64,000 bases of DNA from Artemisia argyi (GCA_030686995.1 CM060691.1:66025607-66089606), one strand, 5' to 3'. Counted from the first letter of the stretch, positions 11,158-24,593 are shown. The notes: generated from the letters alone by a model not told the origin. Numbers and translations are program-made.

Positions 11158-11310
11158 TCTAACCCTAAACAATGATAAATTAACACTTTTAACCCTAAAC
11201 TTTGGTGGTTTTCACATTTTAGCCATATACTTTGCTAAAATGATATATAAAACCCTAAACTATGTAATAATTAATTTATTAACCTTAAATTATTGTAACT
11301 TGCTAAAATG
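11158..11310. repeat. Telomere-like motif cluster in LTR
   Basis: AACCCTAAA-type motifs recur at least four times within about 150 bp, spaced by AT-rich sequence, with one more at the LTR start (AAAACCCTAAAA). They are not head-to-tail telomere repeats. The second LTR has the same cluster (about 18098-18265). Confidence 0.75.
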
Positions 11311-13144
11311 AACCCTAAACCCATAATAATCACATTTGTGAACGTATAACCTAATTTAATCATTTCGGGAACTTACTAAATTGGAAACTTACTATTTATG
11401 GAAACCTGCTATTTTTGTAAACCTGATAATTATGGAAACTTACTAAATTCGCAAAGTTACTTAAAATAGAAAGTACACTAAAATGAGTAACCTAATTCTA
11501 ATGGACTTAAAGTAATACTTGGAAATTGATTCGTATAGGTTTTGTGAAGCGGGAGTGATTTATCTTGTGACCTTTCTATTTCCTATTAGCTTGCTTTAAA
11601 TAAGGTACAAATATTCTAACCTTTCAGTAAGGTTTCTTATGACTCATGATCCCTTCCATTGCCACTATTATAATTTCTGATCTTTATACGCCTAATACCC
11701 TTGGTTCATTCGATAGTATGATTTCGTATGAAGACCCTTTTAAAAATATAACCTGATGACTTTTGAGAAAAACTATTTTTGAAATGATTTATGAGATTAC
11801 GATACGATGCCAGTCTTATATGAAGGTTTTAAATGACTTTTATGAAATGTGTTTTTTTTTAAAGGAATACCTTTACGATAAAAAGGTTTTAAATAATTCT
11901 CTAAAGTCCTTAATCTGTTTTGTTCTCTAAGATTTCTCATGACTTTCTTTAACATCTTTTGATTATTTAACTTCAAATATTGAACCTTTGCTATGAACCC
12001 TTTCGCTATTATGAACCTTTGATTTGAATCTCATGATATAAATATTTGATTTGGACCTTTGACTTGAACCATTGATATGATCCCTTTGTATGATCCATAT
12101 TTGATCGATCCATTTCTGTTATGATTTGCTTTAATATTTGTTGTATGCTATATTCCATTTCCTATAGCATTCCTATGCCCTTATATGCTGCCCATTATGT
12201 GTTACTTGTATATGATTTGACTTATTAGCCAGTCATGGGGAGTCCATGGCCTTGCCACTGATGCACCAGTGGTATTGACACCATCTGTGGAGGTGGGTTT
12301 TTTGTCCACAACGTTCCCTATTATGCTATAGCACCATGGCATTATTATTATTGTATGTATGCTTAGCCTAGAGCTTGGCATATGTATATTTGTTTTTATA
12401 GGGAGCGTATGGATGCATCCTAGGTACTTTGTTTCGTTTTGAATTTGGTGAATGGGTATGTGTGTGCAATACACTCCATTTCACATTTGGTACATCGAGC
12501 TAGCTACTCTATGTACAATTTGATATATGATTATTGGGCATTTCTGTTACTTCCACTCTATATGTGGTCCTTGTTGTTCTAACTTCTTTATCATTTTTGA
12601 CTTACACTTTCCTTAGTTCATTTGCTTTCAGTTATGATTCGTTTCATTTTCCTTTGATTCATTTGATATTCCTTATACGTATTCCCTTTGATCATGTTCT
12701 GTTGATTCTATCATATGTTCCATATTCTTTGATATTTATCTCAACAGGTTTGCTTGGATTCATTTCGGATTCACTTTCGTTTTCCTTTTCTTGTTAGCTT
12801 TTGTTTGTGTATATCTGTTCACTGGGTTTTTTTAAGCTCAGCCGCATTTCTTTTCCTGCGGCAGGTTTTAGAAGGAAGCTGGGTTGGGTGAAGAGTGCTT
12901 AGGAGCTCTTAGTGGACTACACTGTTGATAGCTTCCCATGGATTAGAGAATGGACTTATAGATTTCCTTTTGGTTCTTAGTTTGTAATTAGTTTGGAAGT
13001 TGTAATGTTTAGAATTAGTCCTTTATCTTTTCTTTAGAACTATTTTGTGAACCTTGTATTACTAATATATTCCGCTTGCTTATGTTCTGATTTGACCCCA
13101 TAATGTTACGCTTTAGCCCTTTTCGGGTTGGGGTGTTACAATTA

Positions 13145-13157
13145 TGGTATCAGAGAC
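13145..13157 (+). promoter_or_regulatory. Primer-binding site of long-LTR gypsy element
   Basis: TGGTATCAGAGAC lies four bases after the LTR and matches initiator-Met tRNA over most of its length. The truncated second internal copy has TGGTATGAGAGAC at the same place (about 20072), a one-base change. Confidence 0.85.
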
Positions 13158-13783
13158 AGGTTTGATCGGCGGAGTCAAAACCCGTAGAGCTTAGTCTATG
13201 ACCTTTGAGTATTAGGCCTTTTAGTTTTGCACTATATGAGTTATGAAACAACCTTTGAAAAGTTGCTTTAGGATTTCCACTCTGAAACTTAAGTTATGAC
13301 TGGTGAGGTTTGGGTAGACTATAGGACATTTGGTTTAAGTATCGTTGCTTCCGCATCTCTCTGATTCATGCTTTGCTTTTAGTTCAATCCTTTTTAGATT
13401 TCTCCTCCTGGAGGTTTGAACCTTATGATTCTGCACAACATTAGATTAGTGACTAAGTAAGTTTAGAACGCGTTAAGAATTCTGCTGTAATGTTTGACAT
13501 TTCATAAACTTCATTCCCGTTTGATATCAACCTCTGATCCATTTGTTAACCATTTAGATGCCTCTTCGAGCATTCTAGGAATTCGTATGACCATGATGTG
13601 TTTGACACATTCTGTGAGTTCTCGTACTTTTGGTGAGCTTATCTAAGTTTCCCTACACTATTAGATATTGCCCTATTCACTTCAATTCCTATGAGAAATC
13701 TTGTGGTAATTAATCACGAGTATAGGAATGTGTCCCTCACTTTTGAATGATAAGGTTATCTATGCTGATCTGTCCTTCCTTAG

Positions 13784-15200
13784 AATGTTAAATTCGATAT
13801 TATTTCGGTATGGATTGGTTGACTGAGCATCAAGATGCTAACTACTGTTATACTATGTCTCTCCTTTGACATTTTGAACCCCTTTGATTTATTTCTATCA
13901 TGATTTCTGATTGTTAATTTTTTTTTGTTATCCTTGATAACCTGGAAACTCGGACGTTATTTTCGCTGTTGTAAATTTTTCCTAGCATCTATTCTTGTTC
14001 CCATGGGATGAATCTCACCTTCAGAGTCATTTTTCGATCTCAGATTTTCTGATATAATCCCTGATTGAACCACCAAGATTTACACCATATTGTGAATTTG
14101 CTTTGACCTAGCACTGAGAGATTGTTTAGTCACGACTCGAGGTTGAATATGATTTCCATAAAGGCATGTTTATATGATGCAAGTATTATGACGCCTGGCC
14201 AACGTGATAATAATTACATCATATAACTTGAATTTATGGGAATCATAGGATGTCTTTAAGAAGTGCCTCAGAACAGTAAAGTTTGATGAGACAGAACCCT
14301 ATCCGTATAGAACGATGTTTTGCCTATTTTTTTTTAACTCCCTATTGATCAACATCAGTTGAATTGAGAGAACTTGAGGAGCAGCAACCAAAAACTATAT
14401 AGTGGTTTGTTTGTCTTAGTGTGTCTCTTTGGGGTATTTTAGTTCTATCCGCGAAGAAAAAGGGTGGTAGCAGGAGATTTTGCATTGACTCCCGGAAGCG
14501 GAACCGTATCATTGTTAGAAATCATCATCCACTACCTCGAATCGAAGATGTATCTGATTATCCTTAGTACGCGTAGTTCCATTTAGAAGGAGTTATGGCT
14601 TGAAGTTATTTCTAGAAATTGCCTTTAGTATTCGTAACAACCCTTAAGACTGTTAGTAATGCTAATAGTATTAGCTGATGCTTTGACTATTCCATGGACT
14701 TGATGAATCGTGTTTTTCGTGAGTACTTAGAAAAGTTGCCATAGTATGACATCTTAGTACATTCAGAGACGAATAAGAAACATGAGAATCATTTTCGTAT
14801 TAGGTTGGAAATGTGAGGATCATTTGTATATTATGGGAGCATGACATTGGTTGGAAGATGTTCACGACTTGCGTTACCGTCGAGAAATTTTATGAGTCAG
14901 GAAGAGAAACTTAGCTGAACGGAGTTTTGGAAAAGCTGAAATAGAAATTAGCTTCCATACCTTCAAGTGAGTATCAATTTTGAGACATTTCGAGAAGAGA
15001 CTTGGTTATGCCTTTATGCAGCACGGAGAAGTTATTGCTTATACACCAAGACAACCAAACCGTGGAAGACGAATTATGCAACACATAGCATGGAGTTGGC
15101 AGCGGCGGTGTTTACCTTAAAAACTGGAGATGTGCTAGAAGACCAATCAAAGACACGCAGTCTTGCTTCTTTATTCATTTTAGTTGCATTAAAATGAATT
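13784..15200 (+). pseudogene. Gypsy pol remnants (protease, RT, RNase H)
   Basis: Fragments in shifting frames follow gypsy pol order. Near 13795-13850 is a protease-end segment resembling FDIIFGMDWL. At 14435-14560 is an RT start resembling AKKKGGSRRFCIDSR followed by HHPLPRIEDV. At 14690-14815 is an RT palm end resembling MDLMNRVFREYLEKL and then YDILVHSE. At 14965-15150 is an RNase H segment containing MQHGEVIAYTPRQP and then MELAAAVF. Stops and indels interrupt every fragment and the spacing is far shorter than in an intact element, so this copy is dead. A clear integrase could not be found. The rest of the internal region (15200-16424) holds no recognisable coding, only weak T-rich frames. 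Confidence 0.75.
14150..14290 (+). repeat. Direct repeat inside internal region, copy A
   Basis: A ~140 bp segment containing AGTATTATGACG, AACGTGATAATA and TTACATCATAT recurs in diverged form at about 15800-15945. It is an internal duplication of the element. Confidence 0.65.
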
Positions 15201-15799
15201 GATAGCAGAAGCCGACTGATGAATGGAAAAATGCACATTGATCATGCCAAAGATTCGCCTTACTACACCACCATTCCAAGAAGAGCTGACGAAGGCTTGA
15301 GGAACCAGACTCAAGTTTATAATTCCTTTTCACCCTATGATCAGATGGACAAACATAAATAGACTACTCGGACTAGGAAGAATTGAGATTATGTATTTGA
15401 ATGGATGGATTTTGGAAGCAAATAGTTATATTTGGAGGAGTTGATTCTACGAATAATGAAGTTATTGATGACGTTTTTCACTTCTGATTTAAGCTCCGGT
15501 TATCTTATAATTAGATCCTTGAACAATTTTGGTTCTCTATTAGTAATTTCGTTCTGTATTCATTCTGTGTATGTTGGATGGTGGTTTTGTTTTGAGAACT
15601 TTGGCGAATTATGGAAGACATGATGCTTCTGAAGACGTGCTTCAATTAGTGATACTTATTAGGTTCCGTTACGACATTCATATGTTCCGTTCCTCTGCTT
15701 TCGAATCCGTAATGATGTTTGATTCGAGCCAACCCTAGGATGTAGAAGGACTGTAAGGTAGTTGATGGTCGCTTATTCACAACTTGAGATAAAGTATGA

Positions 15800-15945
15800 C
15801 CATAATGATGGTATACTCACGTGATGCTGGTATTATGACGAGTAGCTAACGTGATAATACTTACATCATATGACGTACCCTCATTGTGATCATAGGATAT
15901 TTCAATGAGTGCCTTAGAAATTCTGATATCATATTGTCTGCGTTT
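15800..15945 (+). repeat. Direct repeat inside internal region, copy B
   Basis: This is the diverged partner of 14150-14290; both run through a shared CATAGGATxTxT and GTGCCT(C/T)AGAA stretch. Confidence 0.65.
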
Positions 15946-16424
15946 AGTGAGACTTTAGGTTCACTCTACCTATGCGTTTAATCTGCCTTCATCGTTATAC
16001 GACTTGATACGTTTGGATACTCGACATGCGTTTGTTGACCTCTGTGATTCTGATAAGAATCTTAGGTTTTGTTATAGAGCTTTCTACTGTTAGAATTTAT
16101 CAACCAATATGTTTTCTGTCCGTAAGTATTCCAAGGGGTATTATGGAGGAGTACACCTATTTTCTGATACATGTATGTTTCACATCCGTTGAATCTGTTT
16201 CACTATGATCTGCTATGAGTGATATATAAGATTTCGGATTTAGAGGAACAAGATCTGTTTGTTTATGAGGATACCTTGGGAATGATATATTGAAGACGCG
16301 ACTAATTGAAAATATGAAGAGTTAAAAGTATTTATCACCCTCAGGTTTTCTGCGATTTGATACGTTTCCATCTGATCTCTCTACTCCAATTTTGCGGACA
16401 AAATTTTTTTTAGGAGGGAAGAGT

Positions 16425-19400
16425 TGTAAAACCCTAAAAATTTAGAATAAGATTTTATTTGCCATTTTGAATTTTATCCTAAGTTTAAATTATTAACGAT
16501 ATAACGTTACGAACTATATATTGTGCAAGAAATACTTAATGTAAAATCCTAAATATAAGTATTGTATAACATAAAATACATTAATTTTTTCTATCCTAAA
16601 TATTTGCTACAAAACCGATTCCCACTAGGCCCATTCTCCTTTTGGTCGTATGATTCAATAGGTAGGAACACGAGAATATCTCCCCATAATATTAAAAGAT
16701 ACCATGCATTACCATCACTTATCACTATACACGGTTATACCATAAATAAGCACACGCTCCACCCTAAATATTATATGCCATATCTTTTTCCTCCCATCTT
16801 CACTTTACATCAAACCAAGCCAGAGAATCCACATAGAACTCACACGGTGCTACCAAGATTCGAGAGGAAGAAGATAGCAAATTAGTGTCAATCGTTATAG
16901 CCTTGGTGTGTTACTAATCCATTTGTTTTACCCTCTTTGATCTCTTTGTTTTGGCTTAAAGGTATTCATCATCTTCTTTTCTGTTTTTAGCCTATACAAC
17001 ACCTATATACACATGGTCAGAACTTAATCATGCTATACTAATCTTATAAATCAGCTTGTAATGCTAAAACGTGTCTCGTTAATCTGAAACATGTATAATA
17101 AATCATACACTCCATACAACCATGAAAACCCTATATACTTGTCGACTACATTTAAATCATGCAGGCCCTAATACAATCTTTAATGATCTTTAAATGAAGT
17201 GCCAAAGTAAGAAGAAAACATACGCGTATGCATGATGTTGGACGAGTGGTCTGATATGGTTGTGATTTCATGTGGGTTTTCGCATGTCAGTGTGCCTCGT
17301 TAAAAGCGGGTGAGTGTGGACTATTTGTGTGTCGAATGTGAGTGTTCAATGGGTTTTAAAATGTTGCTATAATGGAGTTTTGTTGCGGTTGCTTGCTGCC
17401 TCGCTAAACCCCCTCGCATCCATCACTTTTTTTTTTCGCCTAAACCTGCCTTGCCAAGAACCTGTTTCTGCTCATTAAACCTGGCAACGTGGGGGCTGTT
17501 TTGTGAGACATGGTGTGTGATTGTTTTATGTCGTGTTATGGCTGTTCGATGTTGTGTGTCACCATACCATGTTGACCCTAAACTCAACCTTAACGTACCA
17601 TAAGCAATCAACTAAACTTGTTTAGAAATGTGAACAATGAAAACCATATGCTCGACCTAGTCTAACAGGCCCTATATATACTTCTGTTTTCAATGCATTA
17701 AAAAGGATCTCTAATAGAAATTCTAAGTGTGAAAATGAAGCTGTTTGCTGCTAGTTTATTTTCTCCTCGCGAACACTTTATTTCGTCTCACTAAAACCCT
17801 TGTTATTCCATTTGTATAAGTCTCGTATTTGCGTCCTTGTTTTATTCTCGATCTATCGTTTCTTATAGAGATTATATTATGCTTCGCATCTCCTGCATGG
17901 TTCATGAAGGTTTTGATATCGATATCGGGTCTCGGTATTACTATGTGTTGAGCGACATATACGTAAATGAGGATTTCTTATGCTAAGATGATTTCAATAA
18001 TGATCATATTAAAATAAAATGAAGTACTATTACATGAACAATAGGAATTAAGATTTGCATGTATAGTTCGAAAGTCTAAAAACCAACTTGACATATCTAA
18101 CCCTAAACAATGATAAATTAACACTTTTAACCCTAAACTTTGGTGGTTTTCACATTTTAACCATATACTTTGCTAAAATGATATATAAAACCCTAAACTA
18201 TGTAATAATTAATTTATTAACCTTAAATTATTGTAACTTGCTAAAATGAACCCTAAACCCATAATAATCACATTTGTGAACGTATAACCTAATTTAATCA
18301 TTTCGGGAACTTACTAAATTGGAAACTTACTATTTATGGAAACCTTCTATTTTTGTAAACCTGATAATTATGTTACAAAATTCGCAAAGTTACTTAAAAT
18401 AGAAAGTACACTAAAATGAGTAACCTAATTCTAATGGACTTAAAGTAATACTTGGAAATTGATTCGTATAGGTTTTGTGAAGCGGGAGTGATTCATCTTT
18501 AGACCTTTTGTTTCCTGTTTGCTTGCTTTAAATAAGGTACATATATTCTAACCTTTCAGTAAGGTTTCTTATGACACATGATCCCTTCCATTGCCACTAT
18601 TATGATTTCTGATCTTTATACGCCTAATACCCTTGGTTCATTCGATAGTATGATTTCGTATGAAGACCCTTTTAAAAATATAACCTGATGACTTTTGAGA
18701 AAAACTATTTTTGAAATGATTTATGTGATTACGATACGATGCCAGTTTTATATGAAGGTTTTAAATGACTTTTATGAAATGTGTTTTTTTTAAAGGAATA
18801 CTTTTACGATAAAAAGGTTTTAAGTAATTCTCTAAAGTCCTTAATCTGTTTTATTCTCTAAGATTTCTCATGACTTTCTTTATCATCTTTTGATTATTTA
18901 ACTTCAAATATTGAACCTTTGCTATGAACCCTTTCGCTATTATGAACCTTTGATTTGATTCTCATGATATAAATATTTGATTTGGACCTTTGACTTGAAC
19001 CATTGATATGATCCCTTTGTATGATCCATATTTGATCGATCCATTTCTGTTATGATTTGCTTTAATATTTGTTGTATGCTATATTCCATTACCTATAGCA
19101 TTCCTATGCCCTTATATGCTGCCCATTATGTGTTACTTGTATATGATTTGACTTATTAGCCAGTCATGGGGAGTCTATGGCCGTGCCACTGATGCACCAG
19201 TGGTATTGACACTATCTGTGGAGGTGGGTTTTTTGTCCACAACGTTCCCTATTAGGCTATAGCACCATGGCCATTATTATTATTGTATGTATGCTTAGCC
19301 TAGAGCTTGGCATATGTATATTTGTTTTTACAGGGAGCGTATGGATGCATCCTAGGTACTTTGTTTCATTTTGAATTTGGTGAATGGGTATGTGTGTGCA

Positions 19401-20067
19401 ATACACTCCATTTCACATTTGGTACATCGAGCTAGCTACTCTATGTACAATTTGATATATGATTATTGGGCATTTCTGTTACTTCCACTATATATGTGGT
19501 CCTTGTTGTTCTAACTTCTTTATCATTTTTGACCTATGCTTTCCTTAGTTTATTTGCTTACACTTATGATTCATTTTCCTTTGATTCATTTGATATTCCT
19601 TATACGTATTCCCTTTGATCGCGTTCTGTTGATTCTATCATATGTTCCATATTCTTTGATATTTGTCTCAACATGTTTGCTTTGATTCATTTCGGATTCA
19701 CTTTCGTTTCCCTTTTCTTATTAGCTTTTATTTGTTTATATCTGTTCACTGGGTTTTTTTTAGCTCAGCCGCATTTCTTTTCCTGCGAAAGGTTTTAGAA
19801 GGAAGCTGGGTTGGGTGAAGAGTGCTTAGGAGCTCTTAGTGGACTACACTGTTGATAGCTTCCCATGGATTAGAGAATGGACTTATAGATTTCCTTTTCG
19901 TTCTTAGTTTGTAATTAGTTTGGAAGTTGTAATGTTTAGAATTAGTCCTTTATCTTTTCTTTAGAACTATTTTGTGAACCTTATATTACTAATATATTCC
20001 GCTTGCTTATGTTCTGATTTGACCCCATAATGTTATGCTCTAGCCCTTTTCGGGTTGGGGTGTTATA
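16425..20067 (+). repeat. Long gypsy LTR, second copy
   Basis: The LTR is 3643 bp, with scattered differences from 9488-13140 and no large rearrangement. It is preceded by the polypurine tract TAGGAGGGAAGAG (16411-16423). Confidence 0.92.
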
Positions 20068-20712
20068 ATTATGGTATGAGAGACAGGTTTGATCGGCGGA
20101 GTCAAAACCCGTAGAGCATAGGCTATGACCTGTGAGTATTAGGCCTTTTAGTTTTGTACTATATGAGTTATGAAACAACCTTTGAAAAGTTGCTTTAGGA
20201 TTTCCACTCTGAAACTTAGGTTATGACTGGTGAGGTTTGGGTAGACAATAGGACATGTGGTTTAAGTATCGTTGCTTCCGCATCACTCTGATTCATGCTT
20301 TGCTTTTAGTTCAATCCTTTTTAGATTTCTCCTCCCGGAGGATTGAACCTTATGATTCTGCACAACATTAGATTAGTGACTAAGTAAGTTTAGAACACGT
20401 TAAGAATTCTGCTGTAATGTTTAACATTTCATAAACTTCATTCCCATTTGATTTCAACCTCTGATCCATTTGTTAACCATTTAGATGCCTCTTCGAGCAT
20501 TCTAGGAATTCGTATGACCATGATTTGTTTGGCACATTCTGTGATTTCTCTTACTTTTGGTGAGCTTATCTAAGTTTCCCTACACTATTAGATATTGCCC
20601 TATTCACTTCAATTCCTATGAGAAATCTTGTGGTAATTAATCACGAGTATAGGAATGTCTCCCTCACTTTTGAATGATAAGGTTATCTATGCTGATCTAT
20701 CCTTCCTTGGAA
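20068..20712 (+). mobile_element. Truncated second internal region
   Basis: It is collinear with 13141-13785, including the primer site. It stops abruptly at CTTCCTTGGAAT, where unrelated sequence begins. Confidence 0.88.
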
Positions 20713-20785
20713 TCAACAATTAACCTTAGGGATGATTGTTAGATTTTTGGAAACATAAATTGTACCATTGAGATTATTTTTCTTC

Positions 20786-20827
20786 TAGACTTGCTCGAGG
20801 GCGAGCAAAACTCAAGTGTGGAGGATT
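20786..20827 (+). promoter_or_regulatory. 3' end motif and polypurine tract of gypsy-like element
   Basis: CTTGCTCGAGGGCGAGCAAA is followed by CTCAAGTGTGGAGGATT, directly before an LTR-like start. Related blocks lie at 24255, 33853, 34084 and 56130. The first 20 bases are themselves self-complementary (CTTGCTCG/CGAGCAA). Confidence 0.6.
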
Positions 20828-22506
20828 TAATAACGCTTAAATTATACATGTTTTTAGGTGCGTTATTGTTAGTTTTGTGCATCATATTTGGTCATATTTG
20901 TACGTATTTGTTACTTAATCATGGAAAAGTGTTTGTACAAGCAAATGTAGGCAAAAACAGGAAAAAAGTGATGAAAAGATGAAGAAATGAAGTGAATATG
21001 CACAATTGGAGATTTTCGAGAAGGAATCGAGTGAAGAATAGCACAAGTAATCAAGGATTTGATAGATTCAAGATTTCTACATTCATATGTCGAGATAATA
21101 TCAAGTTCTATGGAAGGAATTAGCACCAAAGTGTAGGAGAAAGCACGCGACAAAGAAAAATAAAGAAAAGTCAAGAATTGGTTACGGGTCCAATCCAACC
21201 GATCGGTTGGAGCCCGTAACCGGATTGGTTGGAATTAACCAGAAGATCCAACCGATCGGTTGGATGTAATACCGATAGGTTGGAATGAGCCTACAGTTAC
21301 AAATTGGCATTTATTGAAGGTTTTACTCCTCATTATCATTAGTGGCTAATCATTTCTTACTCATAACTACTAGAGGACGTTTTTACTTGGAGATTAAGTG
21401 ACTTGGTGGCTATATAATCATATCTATGGCTAGATACAAAAAACCAATCTATAATCTAAGTAAGGCTTGCACTAAAGTTCTTACTACTTGCCCAAAAGGT
21501 TACTATACTATTGTAAATGTCCAAGAAACTCTGTGTTAAAGTATCAAGAGTTTGGTTCGAGTGTGGTGTTGCGGTTTATTTTGTCTTAGTAGTCATTTGG
21601 AGGAGCGTGGTTGCTATAGTTCCACAATTTTAGTTCTTGTAATTCTCAAGCTAGGTATATCTTGTTTATTTACAATGAATTATTGTTACTTTGAGTTTAA
21701 TGAATGTTTTGTTTACTACTTGTGTTTTAATATAATTGATATGGAGTAATTTATATACTTGTGTGAATGATGTAATTAGTCATGGAGTATTCTTTTCTTT
21801 AAAAAGGTGATGCATGAAAATTCTTCTTAATTTATGAGTTTGTTGTGATAATATCTAATCTTGCTTAATTTGTTGATAAAAACATCTTTGGGAATATTGG
21901 TCGAAAGGGTTTTCTGAATGTTTTTATTCCAAAAAGTTAGTGCACGAATTAGTATGGGATATGGTGTGTGACAAGCATCATGTTTACTCTTTAAAATGGA
22001 TTTGAGAAGATTTCATCACGAAATTAGGCTGAAAGGATTCGTAGGAATTCATAAGTAAAGAATTGCTTTTAAACAACATTGTGTTAATGGAGTTATTATT
22101 CTAGTTGCCTTTGGCCGAAAGGAAGTAACTAGATGATTGAATTATAGTAATGGTTTAACATGATAAACACCATTGATTGTTAGTCATTCATATAAAAGTT
22201 TTGCATCATAACAAGTTTACACCAAGCTTAACATGAATACTCCAAATGATTTATTGTGGCATTTCACAAAAGTATATGTTTTAGTTAATATTGTTTCTTG
22301 AATACTTGAATTTTTGATAATTAGGATTGACAACCCTTTCTAATACAAACTAGTTTATGATACTTTAATCACCAAATCCCTTGGGACGATCTCGACTTAC
22401 CCACCTTTACTAAAACGGACGGGTATACTTGCTCGTATGTGTTAAATAGTTAATCGGATAAGCGTGTTTATAAATTTTAAAACTTGTACACACCGCTAGC
22501 TCATCA
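20828..22506 (+). repeat. Gypsy-like LTR a
   Basis: It begins TAATAACGC (family start TGATAACGC) after a polypurine tract and ends near ...CTCATCA. The end was set by alignment with LTR b, which ends ...ACACATCA. It contains palindromic module block 2 and a TATA-like TATATAATCA (21411-21420). By eye it is clearly diverged from LTR b, so the two are not a recent pair. A leader-like region follows. Boundaries are approximate. Confidence 0.6.
21181..21292. repeat. Palindromic module block, copy 2
   Basis: Four modules stand in the same order as at 9284-9375. There is an 18 bp palindrome (21194-21211) enclosed by outer arms GTTACGGG and CCCGTAAC, and the same 20 bp palindrome as in copy 1 (21246-21265). 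Confidence 0.8.
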
Positions 22507-22666
22507 ACTTACAATGATGATTGAAAAGGAGTATAATTGCAGGAGAGCCCTAATTTTCATGTGTGGAGATGTTTATTTGTGAATAGAAGCTATTTGTGAG
22601 TTTAAGTTTTGGGTTGAGAAGTGTTTGGTTTGAAATTAAAAAGGAAAACAACCTGCAGGTTCGGCG

Positions 22667-22731
22667 GAGTAGGCGTAACCAAAAAGAGGGTTCCGCCCAT
22701 TAGGATGAAGGGTTCCGCCGTATCAACATAG
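22667..22731. repeat. Self-complementary GC-rich block
   Basis: GGCGGA is followed by two copies of GGTTCCGCC, allowing alternative hairpins in an otherwise AT-rich leader. It sits about 160 bp after the LTR end, as does the palindrome at 55711. Confidence 0.6.
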
Positions 22732-23664
22732 GAAAATTAAAATGGTTTGTTTTGATTTTTGTAATTTTATTCTAATGTTCAAAACTACAAAGTAGGTTCT
22801 ATAAGTCTGGTGAGTACTTATTTACTAACCTTTTCTAAGCCAAAATAACACTTAATAATCCAAAAACTAACCCAAAATGCCAAAAAATATGTGTTTTTGT
22901 GATTGTGAATGTGCAGGAACGGATATCTCGTAAAATGACAAAAAACAGACAAAATCTGGCAAAAACGAGCACGAGAGTGGAACGAGTCAGAAAGTCAAAG
23001 CTGGTATCCAAAAGGCAAAGCTAAGCTCAAATTTTCAAAAGAGATCCTCAGAGTTTATAGATTTGCAAGAATGACTCTTAATGAGACAGTTTCAAGAAAT
23101 GGCAAGATTAGTCTTCCAAGTTTTAGAGATTATCAATTATGGTCCTTTTAAGACATCTTTGCAGTTATGACATCAATGGCTCTTTAAGATTTAGGAAATT
23201 ACATAAGATACCCTTGGATCATACTTGAGGAATGTGGCAGAATTTACCCTTATAGTTTCAAATTTTACATATATGGTCCTTGTATATTTCATTACGAAAA
23301 TCTGAAAATGAAAATTGCAATAGTCTAAAGTTCCAAACCCATAAACCAATCCAATTCCCCAAAGTCCAAGCCCAATCTTAAACCCGAGCCCAATACACCC
23401 CATGGTCAACACATATAATTACGGGTCAATGGTCAAACAACAGTCAAAATAATAATAAAAATATATTACCCGCCACTTTTATCCCCTTTACTGAGAATTA
23501 CTATTCCATATGAACCCTAAAAATACCACCCATCTAATTACTATGAGTAAGGGCAATTCCGTACAATGGCTTGGTTTCTAGAAGGTGTCAGAGTGTCAGA
23601 AGTATGTCAGCACAAAGGAAGCACAAGATTGGACACTTGGCAGCAGTTGATTGGGTGAAACGCG

Positions 23665-23666
<2 letters not shown>

Positions 23667-23729
<63 letters not shown>
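23667..23729. repeat. (AT)n microsatellite
   Basis: About 31 uninterrupted AT units. The frames called across it on both strands are artefacts of the repeat. Confidence 0.95.
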
Positions 23730-23732
<3 letters not shown>

Positions 23733-24583
23733 TTTTGTATTTTTGTGTTTAGATTGAGTAAGTTTAAATGTCTTTTTGTTTTTGCAAGAATCTCATTTCT
23801 TAAACTCGGTTTTGCCATTTTTAAGTTTTAGTACATTGTTAATAAATAAATACTTGTTTTAAAATAAAACGTTTTGAACTTTGTGGGTATGTTCACTCGA
23901 AACCCTCACGAGACTTAACTCGTCCACTCGGGCCACCGAGTGGTTTAAAAGGCTTGTTGCATACGCTAAATGCAATCGTGATGCCTACGAAAGTGAGTTT
24001 TACGATTTTACGCATTTTTGTAGTTTAGTTTGTTTTTGCAGATCTAGTAAGTTCTTGGAGATTGGATTATTGGTGACATTATACTTGGTGTGTTGATGTT
24101 TTGTGGAAGAGAAATCGATTGATCTCACATGCTTAACAACTTATCATATGGAGTTCGATCGCGATTTCTATGGCCCGGGAAATTTCGTTTCTCTTGGACT
24201 ATATATTTATTTATTTTCCCTATTTTACATGCTTTGAAGTTTATTTTTCACCTTGAGTATAATGCATAACTTAAGTGTGGAGGGAAGTAAATAGGAAAAA
24301 CGAAACTCATTTTTAATTTTTTCCAAATTTTTGGGCCAATTTGAAAATAAATCTTGTATACTTGTTTGCCCTTTTTGATCTAGTTGTTTCACGTTTTTAG
24401 GTTAATATATTAAAATAACTGGATAATCCACTGGTGAAATCTGTAATTTTTGAAAAATTTGAGATGTGTCCCGATTAATATTGCAATCCATTCTAGGATC
24501 GATAACATTTGCTAGCGCATATTATTACCTTTTCCACTAAATTGTGAGGATTTAAGCCTATTTCATATATAGCATACATCTTT

Positions 24584-24593
24584 TATACTTGAA

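Larger units (their letters stand above)
9488..13140 (+). repeat. Long gypsy LTR, first copy
   Basis: The LTR is 3653 bp. It contains a TATA box (10734), a telomere-like motif cluster (11158-11310), short repeats of the type gaaacttacta (11345-11460) and a Thr/Phe-rich T-rich tract with no coding frame (11940-12830). Its U5 contains CCTGCGGCAG followed by GT, 276 bp before the LTR end, matching the acceptor position of the LARD LTRs. Confidence 0.92.
9488..20712 (+). mobile_element. Gypsy element with 3.65 kb LTRs, tandem and truncated
   Basis: The order is LTR (9488-13140), internal (13141-16424), LTR (16425-20067) and then a second, truncated copy of the first ~645 bp of the internal region (20068-20712). 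LTRs start TGTAAAACCC and end GGGGTGTTACA or GGGGTGTTATA. The internal region holds decayed protease, reverse transcriptase and RNase H remnants in the usual gypsy order. The left flank is gtgca, and no matching duplication is found on the right. This points to recombination between neighbouring copies or loss of a third LTR. Long LTRs of this kind occur in Tekay/Del-like chromoviruses, but I see no chromodomain, so the lineage is unassigned. Confidence 0.88.

Noticed and set aside
11158..11310. Interstitial telomere tract
   Set aside because: Motifs are spaced, not tandem, and occur in both LTR copies, so they belong to the element and not to a former chromosome end.
12534..12797. 87-codon hydrophobic frame in the long gypsy LTR
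   Set aside because: T-rich composition gives Phe/Leu/Ser-rich frames by chance; the second LTR copy does not keep it.
23571..23831. Open frames on both strands across the AT run
   Set aside because: They exist only because (AT)n encodes alternating Tyr and Ile without stops.
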